A stretch of 51,872 nt of DNA from Streptomyces sp. MZ04 (GCF_004684775.1 NZ_SRIC01000025.1:1-51872); one strand, 5' to 3'; counted from the stretch's first letter, positions 7,995-18,447 are shown. The notes: generated from the letters alone by a model not told the origin. Numbers and translations are program-made.

Positions 7995-9259
7995 CGCTGG
8001 CGCCGTTATCCTCCGCGGTCTTCGCAGAGCTGGCCAGGACCAGACCCCTCCCGGCGGGTGCGACGGCACTGAGTGCCGGGCTGCACACCCGCCGCATGGT
8101 GCTCTTCAAGGCCCTGCTCGCCCGGGTCGAGCGGATGGATCCCGTCGTACGCCGACGGTTCGACCGGGACTGGAATGTGCTGGAGCAGGCCGAGCGGGCC
8201 CGCCCCGCCGCCGTCCGGGGCGTCCTGGACTACCCCATGACCGGCGCCTGGCTCGCCGCGAACCTCGCCGCGCCCGACGGGCCCGCGTTCGAACGGCATC
8301 TCACGCACTTCGGCGCCGTCGCCGCCACCGCCGCCGTGCGCGCGGGCCGCCAGGTCACCATGGCCGTCGAGGTTCCCTCGGGCCTGCTCGCGCTGCCGGG
8401 GCTCGGGGTGCTGCGCTGCCCGGCGGGCCGGGCACGACTGGAGATCCGGGCCGGCCTGCTGCGGGTGGAGGGCGGCGGAAACCTCGGTGGCACCCTCCTG
8501 CACGTTCCGCCGGGGGGCCGGCGGCCGCGCGGCGGTGGCCGTGGCTGGTCCGGGCTGCGCGACCTGCCTGACGACGCCGTTGTCCTCGACGACTTGGACC
8601 CCTACCGCGTACCGACCTCCGGCATCGGTCCCGCCGCGCTCCCCGCCGCCGAGCGACGCCACGCGCCGCACCGGTCCTGGGCGGAGCGCTGGCGCGGCGC
8701 CCGGCGACTCCTGCTCGCCACCGACCCCGGCCGGGTCGCCGAGATCAGCGCCGTGCTGCGAGCCGTGGTCCCGCTCGGACCCGGTGTCCGCCACGGTGCG
8801 CGGCAACCGATGAGCGCCACCATGCGGGCCGCCCCCGGCGCGGTCCTGACCGAACTGCCCGTCAGCGCGGAGGAGATGGCGGAAGTCCTCGTCCACGAGG
8901 CACACCACACCAAACTGGCCGCCTTGCAAGAACTCGTACCCCTGTCCGAGCAGGGTCGGGGTGCCGTGCACCGGGTGGGCTGGCGTCCGGACCCCCGCCC
9001 TATTGCGGGCGTCCTCCAGGGCGCCTACGCCCATCTGGCGCTCACCGACCTGTGGCGACGGGCAGGCAGCGGCACCGATACGCCCCGGTCGTGGCGGCGC
9101 CGGTCCACAGAGCAGTTCGAGGCATACCGCGATCAGGTCGAAAGCGCCTTGTCGATCCTGCTCGAATCCGATGAACTGACCTTTGAAGGACGGGAGTTCG
9201 CGCGAGAAATGGGCAGACACCACGCGAGCCTGGGCCGGTGCTCGCGGTTTCTCGGATGA
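7991..9259 (+). CDS. aKG-HExxH-type peptide beta-hydroxylase-like protein
   Basis: The protein has 422 residues. It shows the layout of the HEXXH-motif proteins of FxSxx loci: an N-terminal helical part (AGLHTRRMVLFKALLARVE), a middle beta-rich section, and the metal motif HEAHH at residues 302-306 within EEMAEVLVHEAHHTKLAALQ. Family members are described as 2-oxoglutarate/Fe-dependent peptide beta-hydroxylases acting on RiPP precursors. In many loci this domain is fused or adjacent to a radical SAM enzyme; here it stands alone. The GTG start overlaps the stop of the small peptide gene, implying coupled translation and supporting enzyme-substrate pairing. It is cytoplasmic, with no signal peptide. 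Confidence 0.8.
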   Translation: MTLAPLSSAVFAELARTRPLPAGATALSAGLHTRRMVLFKALLARVERMDPVVRRRFDRDWNVLEQAERARPAAVRGVLDYPMTGAWLAANLAAPDGPAFERHLTHFGAVAATAAVRAGRQVTMAVEVPSGLLALPGLGVLRCPAGRARLEIRAGLLRVEGGGNLGGTLLHVPPGGRRPRGGGRGWSGLRDLPDDAVVLDDLDPYRVPTSGIGPAALPAAERRHAPHRSWAERWRGARRLLLATDPGRVAEISAVLRAVVPLGPGVRHGARQPMSATMRAAPGAVLTELPVSAEEMAEVLVHEAHHTKLAALQELVPLSEQGRGAVHRVGWRPDPRPIAGVLQGAYAHLALTDLWRRAGSGTDTPRSWRRRSTEQFEAYRDQVESALSILLESDELTFEGREFAREMGRHHASLGRCSRFLG

Positions 9260-9313
9260 CACTGTGTCCACAATTGGTGACATTGGGTACGTGCAGGTGC
9301 AGAGGGAGTGCAG

Positions 9314-12300
9314 ATGGCGGATGAACGGCGGTCGGGCGGGTCCGGACGGCGGACCTCGGACCGGGGCGGCGCGGAAGGGCCGGAGCGCTTCTTGGTGGTC
9401 TTCCCCGGCTACCACCGGCCGTGGGCCGCTTGGATCGCCCACCGGCTGGAGAGCCACGGTCACCAGGCCGCCCTCCAGCGGTGGGACCCGCAGCGCGAGG
9501 AGCCCCTCGAGGACGCGCTCGGAGACCTGTTGCTCGCCCGTGGCCGGGTGCTCCTCGTCCTCAACGACTGGTTCTTCGAACTGGGCCCCCGGCCCGCCAG
9601 CGAGTGGAACGACGTCCTGCGCGGCTTCGTGGCGGCCAACGCGGACCGGTTCGCCGCCGTCAACCTGACGAACCGCCCCCTCCTGCCGGCCACCGCCGTC
9701 CTCGAACCGGCCGCCCTGTGGGGCCTCGGCGAAGAGGAGGCCGAACAGCGTCTGCTCAGCCGGCTCGGCCTGGAGGTCCGACCCGGCTCCCGCCGGGTCC
9801 TCCCCGGCCGCGGCGTCCGCTTCCCCGAGGCCCAGCCCGAGATCTGGGGCGAAGTCCCGCGCCGGAACCCCCGGTTCACCGGTCGCGACGACCTCCTTCT
9901 CGAACTGCACCAGCGGCTGACCGACGCGGAACGTGGCAACGCGGCCTGCACCCTCGTCGGCATGTCCGGCATCGGCAAGACCCAGATCGCCGCCGAGTAC
10001 GCCAACCGCTTCCGCCCCGACTATGACGTGGTCTGGTGGGTCAACTCCGACGACCGCAACATCCAGCGCGACCGGTTCGGTGAACTGGCCGTCGCGCTCG
10101 GCCTGAACAGCGGAAACGAGCCGGGCGAACGCATCCGCGCGGTGCGCGACGCGCTGCGGCGCGGTCAGCCGCACTCCCGCTGGCTCGTCATCTTCGACGG
10201 CTGGGACGACATGGACGGCGCGAACGTCCTGCTGCCGAACGGCCCCGGCCACGTCCTGATCACCTCGCGCAACCGCGGCTGGGGCGACGACACCGACCTG
10301 CTCGACGTGCCCAGCTTCGACCGGCCCGAGTCCACCGGCTATCTGATGCGCCGCGCCCCGCACGTGACCGCGGAACAGGCCGACGAGGTGGCCGCCGAGT
10401 TCGGCGACGTCCCCCTTCCGCTCGTGCAGGCCGCCTCCTGGCTGGGTGAATCGGGCATGGAGGCGCCCGAATACCTGCGGATGGTGCGGGAGCGGCGTCT
10501 TTCCACCGCCGACGAGCTCTCCACCGGTGACGGCCTGCCCCACTCGTCGCTGACCTCCTGGTCGATACTGATCAACCGGCTGCGCCGCTCCCAGCCGCAG
10601 GCCATCGAGGTCCTCAACCTGTGTACGTCCTTCGCCCCCGGCCGCATCCCGCTCGGCCTGATCCGCGCCTACCCGCAGGCCGATCTGCCCGAGGAACTGC
10701 GCTGGATGGCCACTGATCTGCCCGCCTGGACCAGGGCCCTGGACACCCTCGTCAACTACTCGGTCCTCAGCCGTGAGAACCGCGGGCCCGCCAACGCCGA
10801 CATGGGCCCGCACCAGGAGTCCGTGCACATGCACCGGCTCGTCCACGACATCGTCACCAGGCTCACCGACGACGAGGGCCGGGAGACCTACCGCAGGGCC
10901 GTGCGCAGGCTGCTCGCCGAAGCGGACCCCGGCAACCCCATGGACAGCAGGAACTGGCCCCGGTACGCGGAGCTGCTGCCTCATCTGGAACCCTCGGGCA
11001 CCCTCGAGAGCACCAGCGAGAGGGTTCAGCTCGCCGTACTCAACTGTCTGCGCTACTGCCTGAACAGCGGCGAGTTCAAGGCGGGGCTCGAGCTGGCCGA
11101 ACAGATCCGCCACCGGTGGTCCGGGTTCATGGACCCGCTGGCCCAGCCGATGCTGGACCTGACCAGGCAGGAGGGCAACATCCTGCGTGCCAGCGGCCGC
11201 TTCCGGGAGGCGTACGAGCTCGACAAGGGCCAGCTGGAACGGCTGCGCGCCGCGACCCCGCGCAATGAACTGGGCGAACTGCTCACCAACAGCGCCATGG
11301 CCGCCAGTCTGCGCCACCTCGGGCAGTACGAGGAGTCCATCGGGCTTCAGACGAAGGTCCTCGAGGAGGCCGGGCGGCTCCTCGGCCCGGACGAGCTGGT
11401 CACCCTCAACGCCCGCCACAACCTCGGCGTCAGCCTGCGGCTCCTCGGCCGCTACCAGGAGGCGTACGACCTGGACGTCGAGACCCACTCCCGGCGTGAG
11501 AGCGTCCTGCGTGCCCGGCACGTCAGCACCCTCAACTCCGGCAACGCCTGCGCCCACGACCTGCGGCTCCTCGGCCGCTACCGTGACGCGGTGGCCCGCC
11601 AGGAATCGGTGCTGCGGCTCTATGTGCAGGTGCTCGGGCCGCAGCACCCGCAGACCCTGAACGCCCGTGCCCAACTGGCGCTCAGCCGACGCCGCGAGGG
11701 CGGCTTCCAGCAAGACGTCGGTGCCACGATGGCCAGCCTTCTCGACCAGCTGGTGCAGGTGCACGGCCGCGGCCACTACCGCACACTGTCGTTCATCACG
11801 GACTACGGCAACTACCTGCGCGAGCACGGGGATCTGAACCAGGCCCGAGACCTGATCGCCGAGGCGGAGGCCGGCTACCGTGCCCTGCTCGGACCCGCGC
11901 ACCCCGTCGCCACCGGCATGGTCGCCAACACCGGAATGATCATGCAGGCGGCCGGTGAACGCTCCGAGGCCATGTCGATGTTCGAGTCCGCGCTCGGCGG
12001 CCTGACGGCCACGCTCGGCGCCGACCACCCCTGGGTGCTCGGCTGCGCGCTCAATGCCACCGGCGCGCGCAACTTCAACGGACGTATCGTGGAAGCCTCC
12101 GAGCTGAGCCGGGAAACCCTGCGGCGGGCCCGTCACACGCTCGGTGACGAGCATCCGCTGACCCTGTCCTGCCAGGTGGCGCTCGCCGCCGACCTGCGGG
12201 CGCTGCGGGAGCGGGAGGAGGCCGAGAAGCTGGAGGAGGACGGCCTGCTGGCGCTCACCCGGACGCTCGGCGCCCAGCATCCGCACACCATCTCGGCACG

Positions 12301-12346
12301 CCAGCGCAACCGCCCGTACTGGGACTTCGAGGCGTACTTGGGCTGA
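9314..12346 (+). CDS. TIR-like/NB-ARC/TPR protein (FxsT-like)
   Basis: This 1010-residue protein has a STAND architecture. Residues 24-130 resemble a TIR domain (RFLVVFPGYHRPWAAWIAHRL, then ARGRVLLVLNDWFFE). An NB-ARC NTPase follows, with the P-loop GMSGIGKT at residues 216-223, WLVIFDGWDD as Walker B and GHVLITSRN as sensor. From about 600 to the end there are tetratricopeptide repeats (NLGVSLRLLGRYQEAYDLD and similar). It matches the FxSxx-system tetratricopeptide proteins of Streptomyces. TIR-STAND-TPR proteins are often signal-triggered NAD-degrading or scaffold effectors; whether the TIR part is catalytic is unclear. The ATG at 9314 is chosen because GAGGGAG lies five bases upstream; a GTG at 9308 overlaps that site. 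Last gene of the co-directional block, convergent with the 2-oxoglutarate dehydrogenase gene. Confidence 0.82.
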   Translation: MADERRSGGSGRRTSDRGGAEGPERFLVVFPGYHRPWAAWIAHRLESHGHQAALQRWDPQREEPLEDALGDLLLARGRVLLVLNDWFFELGPRPASEWNDVLRGFVAANADRFAAVNLTNRPLLPATAVLEPAALWGLGEEEAEQRLLSRLGLEVRPGSRRVLPGRGVRFPEAQPEIWGEVPRRNPRFTGRDDLLLELHQRLTDAERGNAACTLVGMSGIGKTQIAAEYANRFRPDYDVVWWVNSDDRNIQRDRFGELAVALGLNSGNEPGERIRAVRDALRRGQPHSRWLVIFDGWDDMDGANVLLPNGPGHVLITSRNRGWGDDTDLLDVPSFDRPESTGYLMRRAPHVTAEQADEVAAEFGDVPLPLVQAASWLGESGMEAPEYLRMVRERRLSTADELSTGDGLPHSSLTSWSILINRLRRSQPQAIEVLNLCTSFAPGRIPLGLIRAYPQADLPEELRWMATDLPAWTRALDTLVNYSVLSRENRGPANADMGPHQESVHMHRLVHDIVTRLTDDEGRETYRRAVRRLLAEADPGNPMDSRNWPRYAELLPHLEPSGTLESTSERVQLAVLNCLRYCLNSGEFKAGLELAEQIRHRWSGFMDPLAQPMLDLTRQEGNILRASGRFREAYELDKGQLERLRAATPRNELGELLTNSAMAASLRHLGQYEESIGLQTKVLEEAGRLLGPDELVTLNARHNLGVSLRLLGRYQEAYDLDVETHSRRESVLRARHVSTLNSGNACAHDLRLLGRYRDAVARQESVLRLYVQVLGPQHPQTLNARAQLALSRRREGGFQQDVGATMASLLDQLVQVHGRGHYRTLSFITDYGNYLREHGDLNQARDLIAEAEAGYRALLGPAHPVATGMVANTGMIMQAAGERSEAMSMFESALGGLTATLGADHPWVLGCALNATGARNFNGRIVEASELSRETLRRARHTLGDEHPLTLSCQVALAADLRALREREEAEKLEEDGLLALTRTLGAQHPHTISARQRNRPYWDFEAYLG

Positions 12347-12366
12347 GCGCCCCGAAGCCGGGGAGT

Positions 12367-12430
12367 GGCGCCCCGTAAGGGGCGCGGGGGTGTGTCGATT
12401 TGCGGCTCCGCCGCGTGGGCGCGCCAAGCC
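12367..12430 (-). repeat. Dispersed intergenic repeat, copy 1
   Basis: Read on the minus strand this is a 64-bp element with the core GCGGCGGAGCCGC, a variable ATCGACAC segment and the hairpin GCGCCCCTTACGGGGCGC. It matches copy 2 at 25625-25687 with about eight differences. Both copies lie between convergent gene ends. The terminal hairpin may help terminate transcription of the gene ending at 12346. Confidence 0.8.
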
Positions 12431-12453
12431 CTCACGCACCCGCAGCCAAAAAA

Positions 12454-12493
12454 GGGCCGGGCCCCGCGGATGAAACTCCGCGGGGCCCGGCCC
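12454..12493 (-). terminator. Rho-independent terminator of the 2-oxoglutarate dehydrogenase gene
   Basis: A perfect 17-bp GC-rich stem (12454-12470 with 12477-12493) closes a six-base loop. On the minus strand it is followed by six T residues. It starts 25 bases after the stop codon of the dehydrogenase gene. Confidence 0.9.
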
Positions 12494-12517
12494 TCTGCTC
12501 ACGTCAGCGCGCAGCGC

Positions 12518-15500
12518 CTACGCCTCGAAGACCTCACTGACAAGCTGCTCCTGCTCCTGCTCATGCCGCTTCTTCGAGCCCACGGCAGGCGACGAGCCAT
12601 GCGGCCGCGAGATGCGGCGCAGGCGCTCGCCGTGCGGGATGTCCGCGCCGACCGCCAGGTCCAGGTGGTCGATGAGGTTGAGGGCGATGAAGGGCCACGC
12701 GCCCTGGTTCGCCGGCTCCTCCTGCGCCCACAGGTATTTCTCGGCGTTCGGGTACTTGGCGATCTCCGCCTGGAGCTCGGCACCCGGCAGCGGGTACAGG
12801 CGCTCGATGCGGATGATGGCCGTGTCCGTGACGCCGCGCTTCTGGCGCTCCGACTCGAGGTCGTAGTACAGCTTGCCCGCGCAGAAGACGACCTTGCGGA
12901 CCGCCGCCGGGTCGACCGACGCGTCGCCGATGACCGGGCGGAAGCCGCCCGTCGTGAACTCCTCCGTCTTCGAGGCCGCCGCCTTCAGGCGCAGCATCGA
13001 CTTCGGGGTGAAGACCACCAGCGGCTTGTGGTGCGGGTTGTGCACCTGCCACCGCAGGAGGTGGAAGTAGTTCGACGGGAGGGTGGGCATGGCCACCGTC
13101 ATGTTGTTCTGCGCGCACAGCTGGAGGAAGCGCTCGATGCGGGCGGACGAGTGGTCCGGGCCCTGGCCCTCGTAGCCGTGGGGGAGGAGCAGGGTGACAC
13201 CCGAGTGCTGGTTCCACTTCTGCTCGGCGGCCGAGATGTACTCGTCCACCACCGTCTGCGCGCCGTTGACGAAGTCGCCGAACTGCGCTTCCCACATGAC
13301 GAGGGACTCGGGGCGGGCCAGCGAGTAGCCGTACTCGAAGCCCATCACCGCGTACTCGGAGAGCAGCGAGTCGTAGACGTTGTAGCGCGCCTGGTCGTCC
13401 GAGAGGTACAGGAGCGGCGTGAAGTCCTCGCCCGTCTCGCGGTCGATGAGCACCGCGTGGCGCTGACCGAACGTGCCTCGGCGCGAGTCCTGGCCCGACA
13501 GGCGGACCGGGGTGCCTTCGAGCAGCAGCGAGCCGATGGCGAGGGTCTCGCCCATGCCCCAGTCGATCGTGCCTTCCTCGACCATGGACATGCGGCGCTG
13601 CAGCTGCGGCAGCAGACGCGGGTGCACGGTGACCCGGTCGGGGATGTTGACCTGCGACTCGGCGATCCGCTTGACGACCTCCTGGGAGATCGCGGTGTCG
13701 AGCTTGACCGGGAACTCGGCCTGCGCGGCGGGCACTTCGGCCTCGGCGGGCTGCGAGATGGCCTCGCGGACCTCGGTGAAGACCTTCTCCAGCTGGCCCT
13801 GGAAGTCCTGCAGGGCCTGCTCGGCCTCTTCCAGGGTGATGTCGCCGCGACCGATGAGGGACTCGGTGTAGAGCTTGCGCACCGAGCGCTTCTTGTCGAT
13901 CAGGTCGTACATCAGCGGCTGCGTGAACGCCGGGTTGTCCGACTCGTTGTGACCGCGGCGGCGGTAGCAGATGAGGTCGATGACGACGTCCTTGTTGAAC
14001 GCCTGGCGGAACTCGAAGGCCAGGCGGGCGACGCGGACGACAGCCTCGGGGTCGTCGCCGTTCACGTGGAAGATCGGCGCCTCGATCATGCGGGCCACGT
14101 CCGTGGCGTACATGGAAGAACGCGACGACTCCGGGGCGGCGGTGAAGCCGACCTGGTTGTTGATGACGATGTGGACCGTGCCGCCCGTGCGGTAGCCGCG
14201 CAGCTGCGACATGTTGAGCGTCTCGGCGACCACACCCTGGCCCGCGAAGGCCGCGTCACCGTGCAGGGCGACCGGCAGGACCGTGAAGTCCGTGCCGCCC
14301 TTGTTGATGACGTCCTGCTTGGCGCGGGTGATGCCCTCGATGATCGGGTCGACCGTCTCCAGGTGGGACGGGTTCGCCGCGAGCGAGACCTTGATCTGCT
14401 CGCCGTCCAGACCGGTGAAGGTGCCCTCGGCGCCCAGGTGGTACTTCACGTCGCCGGAGCCGTGCATGGACTTGGGGTCCATGTTGCCCTCGAACTCGCG
14501 GAAGATCTGGGCGTACGACTTGCCCACGATGTTCGCCAGGACGTTCAGGCGGCCGCGGTGGGCCATGCCGATGACGACCTCGTCCAGACGCGACTCGGCG
14601 GCGCTGTCGATGACGGCGTCGAGCAGCGGGATGACGGACTCGCCGCCCTCCAGGGAGAAGCGCTTCTGGCCGACGTACTTCGTCTGCAGGAACGTCTCGA
14701 AGGCCTCGGCGGCGTTCAGCCGGCGCAGGATGCGCAGCTGCTCCTCGCGCTCGGGCTTCGTGGCGTGCGTGCGCTCGATGCGGTCCTGCAGCCACTTGCG
14801 CTGCTTCGGGTCCTGGATGTGCATGAACTCGATGCCGGTGGTGCGGCAGTACGAGTCGCGCAGGACGCCGAGGACGTCGCGCAGCTTCATCATGGACTTG
14901 CCGGCGAAGCCGCCGACCGCGAACTCACGCTCGAGGTCCCACAGGGTGAGGCCGTGCTCGGTGATGTCCAGGTCGGGGTGCTTGCGCTGCTTGTACTCCA
15001 GCGGGTCCGTGTCGGCCATGACGTGGCCGCGGACGCGGTAGGAGTGGATCAGCTCGAAGACGCGGGCGGCCTTCGTGACGTCGTCGTCGTGCGAGGCGTC
15101 GATGTCCTTGAGCCAGCGGACCGGCTCGTAGGGAATGCGCAGCGCCTTGAAGATCTCGTCGTAGAAGTCGCCCTCACCGAGGAGCAGGTTCGCGACGATC
15201 CGCAGGAACTCGCCGGAGGCGGCGCCCTGGATGACCCGGTGGTCGTAGGTCGACGTGAGCGTCATGACCTTCGAGATGCCGAGCTTGTTCAGGGTGTCCT
15301 GGGAGGTGCCCTGGAACTCCGCGGGGTAGTCCATGGAGCCGACGCCCATGATGACCGACTGGCCGGGCATCAGACGCGGGACCGAGTGGACGGTGCCGAG
15401 GCCGCCGGGGTTGGTCAGCGAGACCGTGACGCCGGTGAAGTCGTCCATGCCGAGCTTGCCGTCGCGAGCACGGCGGACGATGTCCTCGTAGGCCTGCCAG

Positions 15501-16348
15501 AACTCGAAGAAGTTCAGGGTCTCGGCCTTCTTGATGCCCGCGACCACGAGCTGGCGGTCGCCGTTGGGCTTCACCAGGTCGATGGCGAGGCCGAAGTTGA
15601 TGTGCTCCGGCTTGACCAGGGTCGGCTTGCCGTCCTTCTGGACGAAGGAGTAGTTCATCGACGGCATGGCCTTGATGGCCTGCACCATCGCGTACCCGAT
15701 GAGGTGCGTGAAGGAGATCTTCCCGCCACGGGCGCGCTTGAGGTGGTTGTTGATGACGATGCGGTTGTCGAAGAGCAGCTTCACCGGGACCGCGCGGACC
15801 GACGTCGCCGTCGGAACCTCGATCGAGGCGTTCATGTTCTTCGCGACGGCCGCCGAGGGGCCGCGCAGCGTCACGTATTCGGGACCGGCGGGGGCCTGAG
15901 TCGCGGGCGCGGCCTTGGCAGCGGGTGCTGCGGCTGCGGCTGCGGGCTTCGCGACGGCGGGCTTCGCGGCGGGAGCGGCCTGTGCGGTGCCGCTCCCTGC
16001 CGGGGCCGCCGCAGCGGGCTTCGCGGCAGGAGCCGCGGGCGCTGCGGGCGTGGCCGGAGCCACGGGTGCCGGGGCCGCCGGAGCGGCGGGTGTGGTGGTG
16101 GACGCGGCCCCCGCGGCCGCGTCACCCGCCGGCTTCACCGGGGTGGCGGCGGCGGCCGCCGCTACTCCCGGCTTGTAGTCGGCGAAGAAGTCCCACCAGG
16201 CTCGGTCAACCGAATTCGGGTCCTGGAGGTACTGCTGATAGATCTCGTCGACGAGCCACTCATTGGGACCGAAGGCGACGGCAGGGTTCTTGCCCTGACC
16301 GTCTTGGTCGGTCGAGATGCTCGAGTTACTGGGGGACTGTGGCGACAC
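12518..16348 (-). CDS. sucA: Multifunctional 2-oxoglutarate dehydrogenase E1/E2 (Kgd/SucA type)
   Basis: The protein has 1276 residues with the fused actinobacterial architecture. The N-terminal segment ([15 protein letters not shown]...WWDFFADY) is the 2-oxoglutarate dehydrogenase N-terminal motif. An Ala/Pro-rich linker spans about 65-150. The E2 succinyltransferase catalytic domain follows, with [11 protein letters not shown] and its His at about 370. The rest is the thiamine diphosphate E1 ([14 protein letters not shown], then the transketolase-like [10 protein letters not shown] region). There is no lipoyl domain, as in mycobacterial Kgd, so it depends on a partner E2. It feeds the TCA cycle by converting 2-oxoglutarate to succinyl-CoA. 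The start chosen is GTG 16348 ([10 protein letters not shown]), with GAAGAGGG upstream; a GTG at 16375 would add nine residues and has no ribosome site. A strong terminator follows. Confidence 0.95.
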   Translation of the reverse strand: MSPQSPSNSSISTDQDGQGKNPAVAFGPNEWLVDEIYQQYLQDPNSVDRAWWDFFADYKPGVAAAAAATPVKPAGDAAAGAASTTTPAAPAAPAPVAPATPAAPAAPAAKPAAAAPAGSGTAQAAPAAKPAVAKPAAAAAAPAAKAAPATQAPAGPEYVTLRGPSAAVAKNMNASIEVPTATSVRAVPVKLLFDNRIVINNHLKRARGGKISFTHLIGYAMVQAIKAMPSMNYSFVQKDGKPTLVKPEHINFGLAIDLVKPNGDRQLVVAGIKKAETLNFFEFWQAYEDIVRRARDGKLGMDDFTGVTVSLTNPGGLGTVHSVPRLMPGQSVIMGVGSMDYPAEFQGTSQDTLNKLGISKVMTLTSTYDHRVIQGAASGEFLRIVANLLLGEGDFYDEIFKALRIPYEPVRWLKDIDASHDDDVTKAARVFELIHSYRVRGHVMADTDPLEYKQRKHPDLDITEHGLTLWDLEREFAVGGFAGKSMMKLRDVLGVLRDSYCRTTGIEFMHIQDPKQRKWLQDRIERTHATKPEREEQLRILRRLNAAEAFETFLQTKYVGQKRFSLEGGESVIPLLDAVIDSAAESRLDEVVIGMAHRGRLNVLANIVGKSYAQIFREFEGNMDPKSMHGSGDVKYHLGAEGTFTGLDGEQIKVSLAANPSHLETVDPIIEGITRAKQDVINKGGTDFTVLPVALHGDAAFAGQGVVAETLNMSQLRGYRTGGTVHIVINNQVGFTAAPESSRSSMYATDVARMIEAPIFHVNGDDPEAVVRVARLAFEFRQAFNKDVVIDLICYRRRGHNESDNPAFTQPLMYDLIDKKRSVRKLYTESLIGRGDITLEEAEQALQDFQGQLEKVFTEVREAISQPAEAEVPAAQAEFPVKLDTAISQEVVKRIAESQVNIPDRVTVHPRLLPQLQRRMSMVEEGTIDWGMGETLAIGSLLLEGTPVRLSGQDSRRGTFGQRHAVLIDRETGEDFTPLLYLSDDQARYNVYDSLLSEYAVMGFEYGYSLARPESLVMWEAQFGDFVNGAQTVVDEYISAAEQKWNQHSGVTLLLPHGYEGQGPDHSSARIERFLQLCAQNNMTVAMPTLPSNYFHLLRWQVHNPHHKPLVVFTPKSMLRLKAAASKTEEFTTGGFRPVIGDASVDPAAVRKVVFCAGKLYYDLESERQKRGVTDTAIIRIERLYPLPGAELQAEIAKYPNAEKYLWAQEEPANQGAWPFIALNLIDHLDLAVGADIPHGERLRRISRPHGSSPAVGSKKRHEQEQEQLVSEVFEA

Positions 16349-16522
16349 GGCGGTAACCGCCCTCTTCCGCTTCACAAGGTGATGGACAGCGGAAATAAAG
16401 GCTACGCCTCCCAGGCCGCCAGGTGCAGACCGGGCCCGTCATCCGTCGCGTAAGTCACACTGGATCGGGGGTTTCGGTGATGTAAATGGCGGGAAACAAG
16501 CCTGGTTCCGCAACGCCAGATG

Positions 16523-16548
16523 GCCGCGCGGGGCCTCCCCTGCGCGGC
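16523..16548 (-). terminator. Hairpin downstream of the histidine kinase gene
   Basis: GCCGCGCGGGG pairs with CCCCTGCGCGGC across a four-base loop, an 11-bp stem with one G-T pair. It lies 66 bases past the kinase stop and upstream of the dehydrogenase gene on the same strand. No T-run follows, which is usual for Streptomyces terminators. Confidence 0.5.
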
Positions 16549-16613
16549 GCCTTCACCCGGGCACGCTTCCGATGCGCCCGCGAATCGCTTCCGCTTCGAA
16601 CCCTACGTCAACT

Positions 16614-17693
16614 TCACACTTCGGGCAGGCCCGGAAGGGTGACCTGGATGCGGCAGCCACGAGGGGATTCGGCCACACCGATGTGCCCGCCGTGCAGATC
16701 GACCGCCCAGCGCGCGATGGCGAGGCCGAGGCCCGTGCCGCCGTCGCTGCCGGGGCCCTGGGCGGGGGCGCCCGCGTGGCTGCCCCGGTTGAAGCGCTCG
16801 AAGACCCGGTGCCACTCCGACTCCGGGATGCCGGGACCCTCGTCCAGGACCTCCAGGTCCAGGGACTCGGGGTAGGGGCCGCGCCGGGCACGCACGGTGA
16901 CGCGGCCGTGCGGCGGGCTGTGCTTGACCGCGTTGTCGATGAGATTGGCCACGACCTGGTGAAGCCGCTCGGCGTCCGCGTGCGCGGTCAGCTCGGGCGG
17001 GGTCACGTCCAGGTGCAGATGGACGTCCGTACGCGTGTGGCTGCCGGATCCCGAGGCGATGCCCGCGCGGGCGGAGGCCACCATGTTGGCCTCCTTCAGG
17101 ACGCCCGACAGATAGGGCCACACCTCGAAGCGGCGGGCCTTCAGCGGGACGACGCCGTTGTCCAGGCGGGACAGGTCGAGCAGCGTCTCGACGAGGCGTC
17201 CGAGGCGCTCCGTCTGCTTCAGCGCCGTACGCATGGTCTCCGGGTCGGCGGCGGAGACCCCGTCCACGACGTTCTCCAGGACCGCGCGCAGGGCCGCGAT
17301 GGGCGTGCGCAGCTCGTGCGAGACGTTGGCGACCAGCTCCTTGCGCTGCTGGTCCTGGGCCTCCAGGTCGTCCGCCATGCGGTTGATCGTGGTGGCCACG
17401 TCGCCCAGCTCGTCGCGCCGGTCGGCGCCGCGTGCCCGCCGGGTGTAGTCGCCGTGCGAGACGGCGCGTGCCACCGCGTTCATCTCGTCGAGCGGCGCGG
17501 TGAGGCTGTGTGCCACGAACTGCGTGATGAGCAGCGTGGCGATCACCGAGAAGACGGTGATGAAGCGCAGCTCGGTCTCCGTCTCCATCGCCACCATCAG
17601 CAGACCGGTGGTGATGAAGACCGAGACGACCACCAGGGTGCCGAGCTTGGTCTTGATGGAGAACGGCCGCAGCCCTCCGAAAGGCCTGGTCAT
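16614..17693 (-). CDS. HAMP-domain sensor histidine kinase
   Basis: The protein has 359 residues. A short N-terminus leads to two close membrane segments (about 16-35 and 43-65, TLVVVSVFITTGLLMVAM and FITVFSVIATLLITQFVAH) with almost no extracytoplasmic loop, so it probably senses a membrane or intracellular signal. HAMP spans about 65-115. The H-box NVSHELRTP places the phosphorylated His at 126. The ATPase domain has NLIDNAVKHSPP, VLDEGPGIPE and GGTGLGLAIARW. The ATG at 17693 lies 13 bases after the stop of the response regulator gene, so the two form one transcript. The regulator-kinase pair next to the 2-oxoglutarate dehydrogenase gene matches, from memory, the arrangement in other Streptomyces. 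Confidence 0.92.
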   Translation of the reverse strand: MTRPFGGLRPFSIKTKLGTLVVVSVFITTGLLMVAMETETELRFITVFSVIATLLITQFVAHSLTAPLDEMNAVARAVSHGDYTRRARGADRRDELGDVATTINRMADDLEAQDQQRKELVANVSHELRTPIAALRAVLENVVDGVSAADPETMRTALKQTERLGRLVETLLDLSRLDNGVVPLKARRFEVWPYLSGVLKEANMVASARAGIASGSGSHTRTDVHLHLDVTPPELTAHADAERLHQVVANLIDNAVKHSPPHGRVTVRARRGPYPESLDLEVLDEGPGIPESEWHRVFERFNRGSHAGAPAQGPGSDGGTGLGLAIARWAVDLHGGHIGVAESPRGCRIQVTLPGLPEV

Positions 17694-17706
17694 CAGCTGC
17701 CCGGCC

Positions 17707-18447
17707 TCACGGGGTCGGGGTCTCCAGCGCGTACCCGACGCCGTGCACCGTGCGGATCCGCTCGGCGCCGATCTTCCGGCGCAGCGCCTTGATGTGGCTG
17801 TCGACGGTCCGGGTGCCCGACGCGTCCGCCCAGTCCCACACCTCGGCGAGCAGCTGCTCGCGGGAGAGGACCGCACGCGGGGTGTTGGCCAGGCAGACCA
17901 GGAGGTCGAACTCCGTCGGCGTCAGGTGGACGTCCTCGGAGCGGACTCTGACGCGCCGCTGGGCGTGGTCGATCTCCAGCTCGCCGAGGCGCAGGATGCC
18001 GCTGCGCGGCGTGGTCGCGGCGAGCGCGGCCCGCTCGACCCTGCGCAGCAGGACGTGCACCCGGGCCGCGAGCTCCCGCATCGAGAACGGCTTGGTCATG
18101 TAGTCGTCGGCGCCGACGCCGAGCCCGACCAGCATGTCCGTCTCGTCGTCGCGCGCCGTCAGCATGAGCACCGGAACCGGCCGCTGGGCCTGCACCCGAC
18201 GGCACACTTCAAGCCCGTCGAAGCCCGGCAGCATGATGTCCAGGATCAGCAGATCCGGCTGCCAGGCCTGTGCGGTGTCGACCGCCGCGGGACCGTCTCC
18301 CGCCGTTTGCACAACGAAACCCTCGGCACGAAGCCGGGCGGCGATGGCGTCGACGATCGTCGGGTCGTCCTCGACCACCAGAACCCGGCGCTGGGCGCCT
18401 GGCATTGCCGCCGTCGCACCGTTGTGGGAGGTGTGTGTCTGCTCCAT
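17707..18447 (-). CDS. OmpR-family response regulator
   Basis: The protein has 246 residues. The receiver domain (about 20-135) carries VVEDD acidic residues, the phospho-acceptor Asp70 in LLILDIMLPG, and the conserved Lys in YMTKPF. The C-terminal winged-helix domain (about 150-243) has LTPTEFDLL and the recognition-helix region SGTRTVDSHIKALRRKIG, ending VHGVGYALE. It is the DNA-binding partner of the kinase immediately downstream. Its target genes cannot be read from the sequence. The start ATG has AGGGGCGGG upstream; the first 20 residues are poorly conserved, so the true start might be the Met at residue 15. Confidence 0.93.
   Translation of the reverse strand: MEQTHTSHNGATAAMPGAQRRVLVVEDDPTIVDAIAARLRAEGFVVQTAGDGPAAVDTAQAWQPDLLILDIMLPGFDGLEVCRRVQAQRPVPVLMLTARDDETDMLVGLGVGADDYMTKPFSMRELAARVHVLLRRVERAALAATTPRSGILRLGELEIDHAQRRVRVRSEDVHLTPTEFDLLVCLANTPRAVLSREQLLAEVWDWADASGTRTVDSHIKALRRKIGAERIRTVHGVGYALETPTP

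Noticed and set aside
8006..12502. A 1498-codon open frame on the minus strand opposite the hydroxylase and TIR-NB-ARC genes
   Set aside because: It mirrors two plus-strand genes with clear motifs and shows no family resemblance; long antisense frames are expected at this GC content.
12365..16453. A 1362-codon open frame on the plus strand opposite the 2-oxoglutarate dehydrogenase gene
   Set aside because: It is a Val/Leu/Arg/Asp-rich antisense shadow of a highly conserved enzyme gene.
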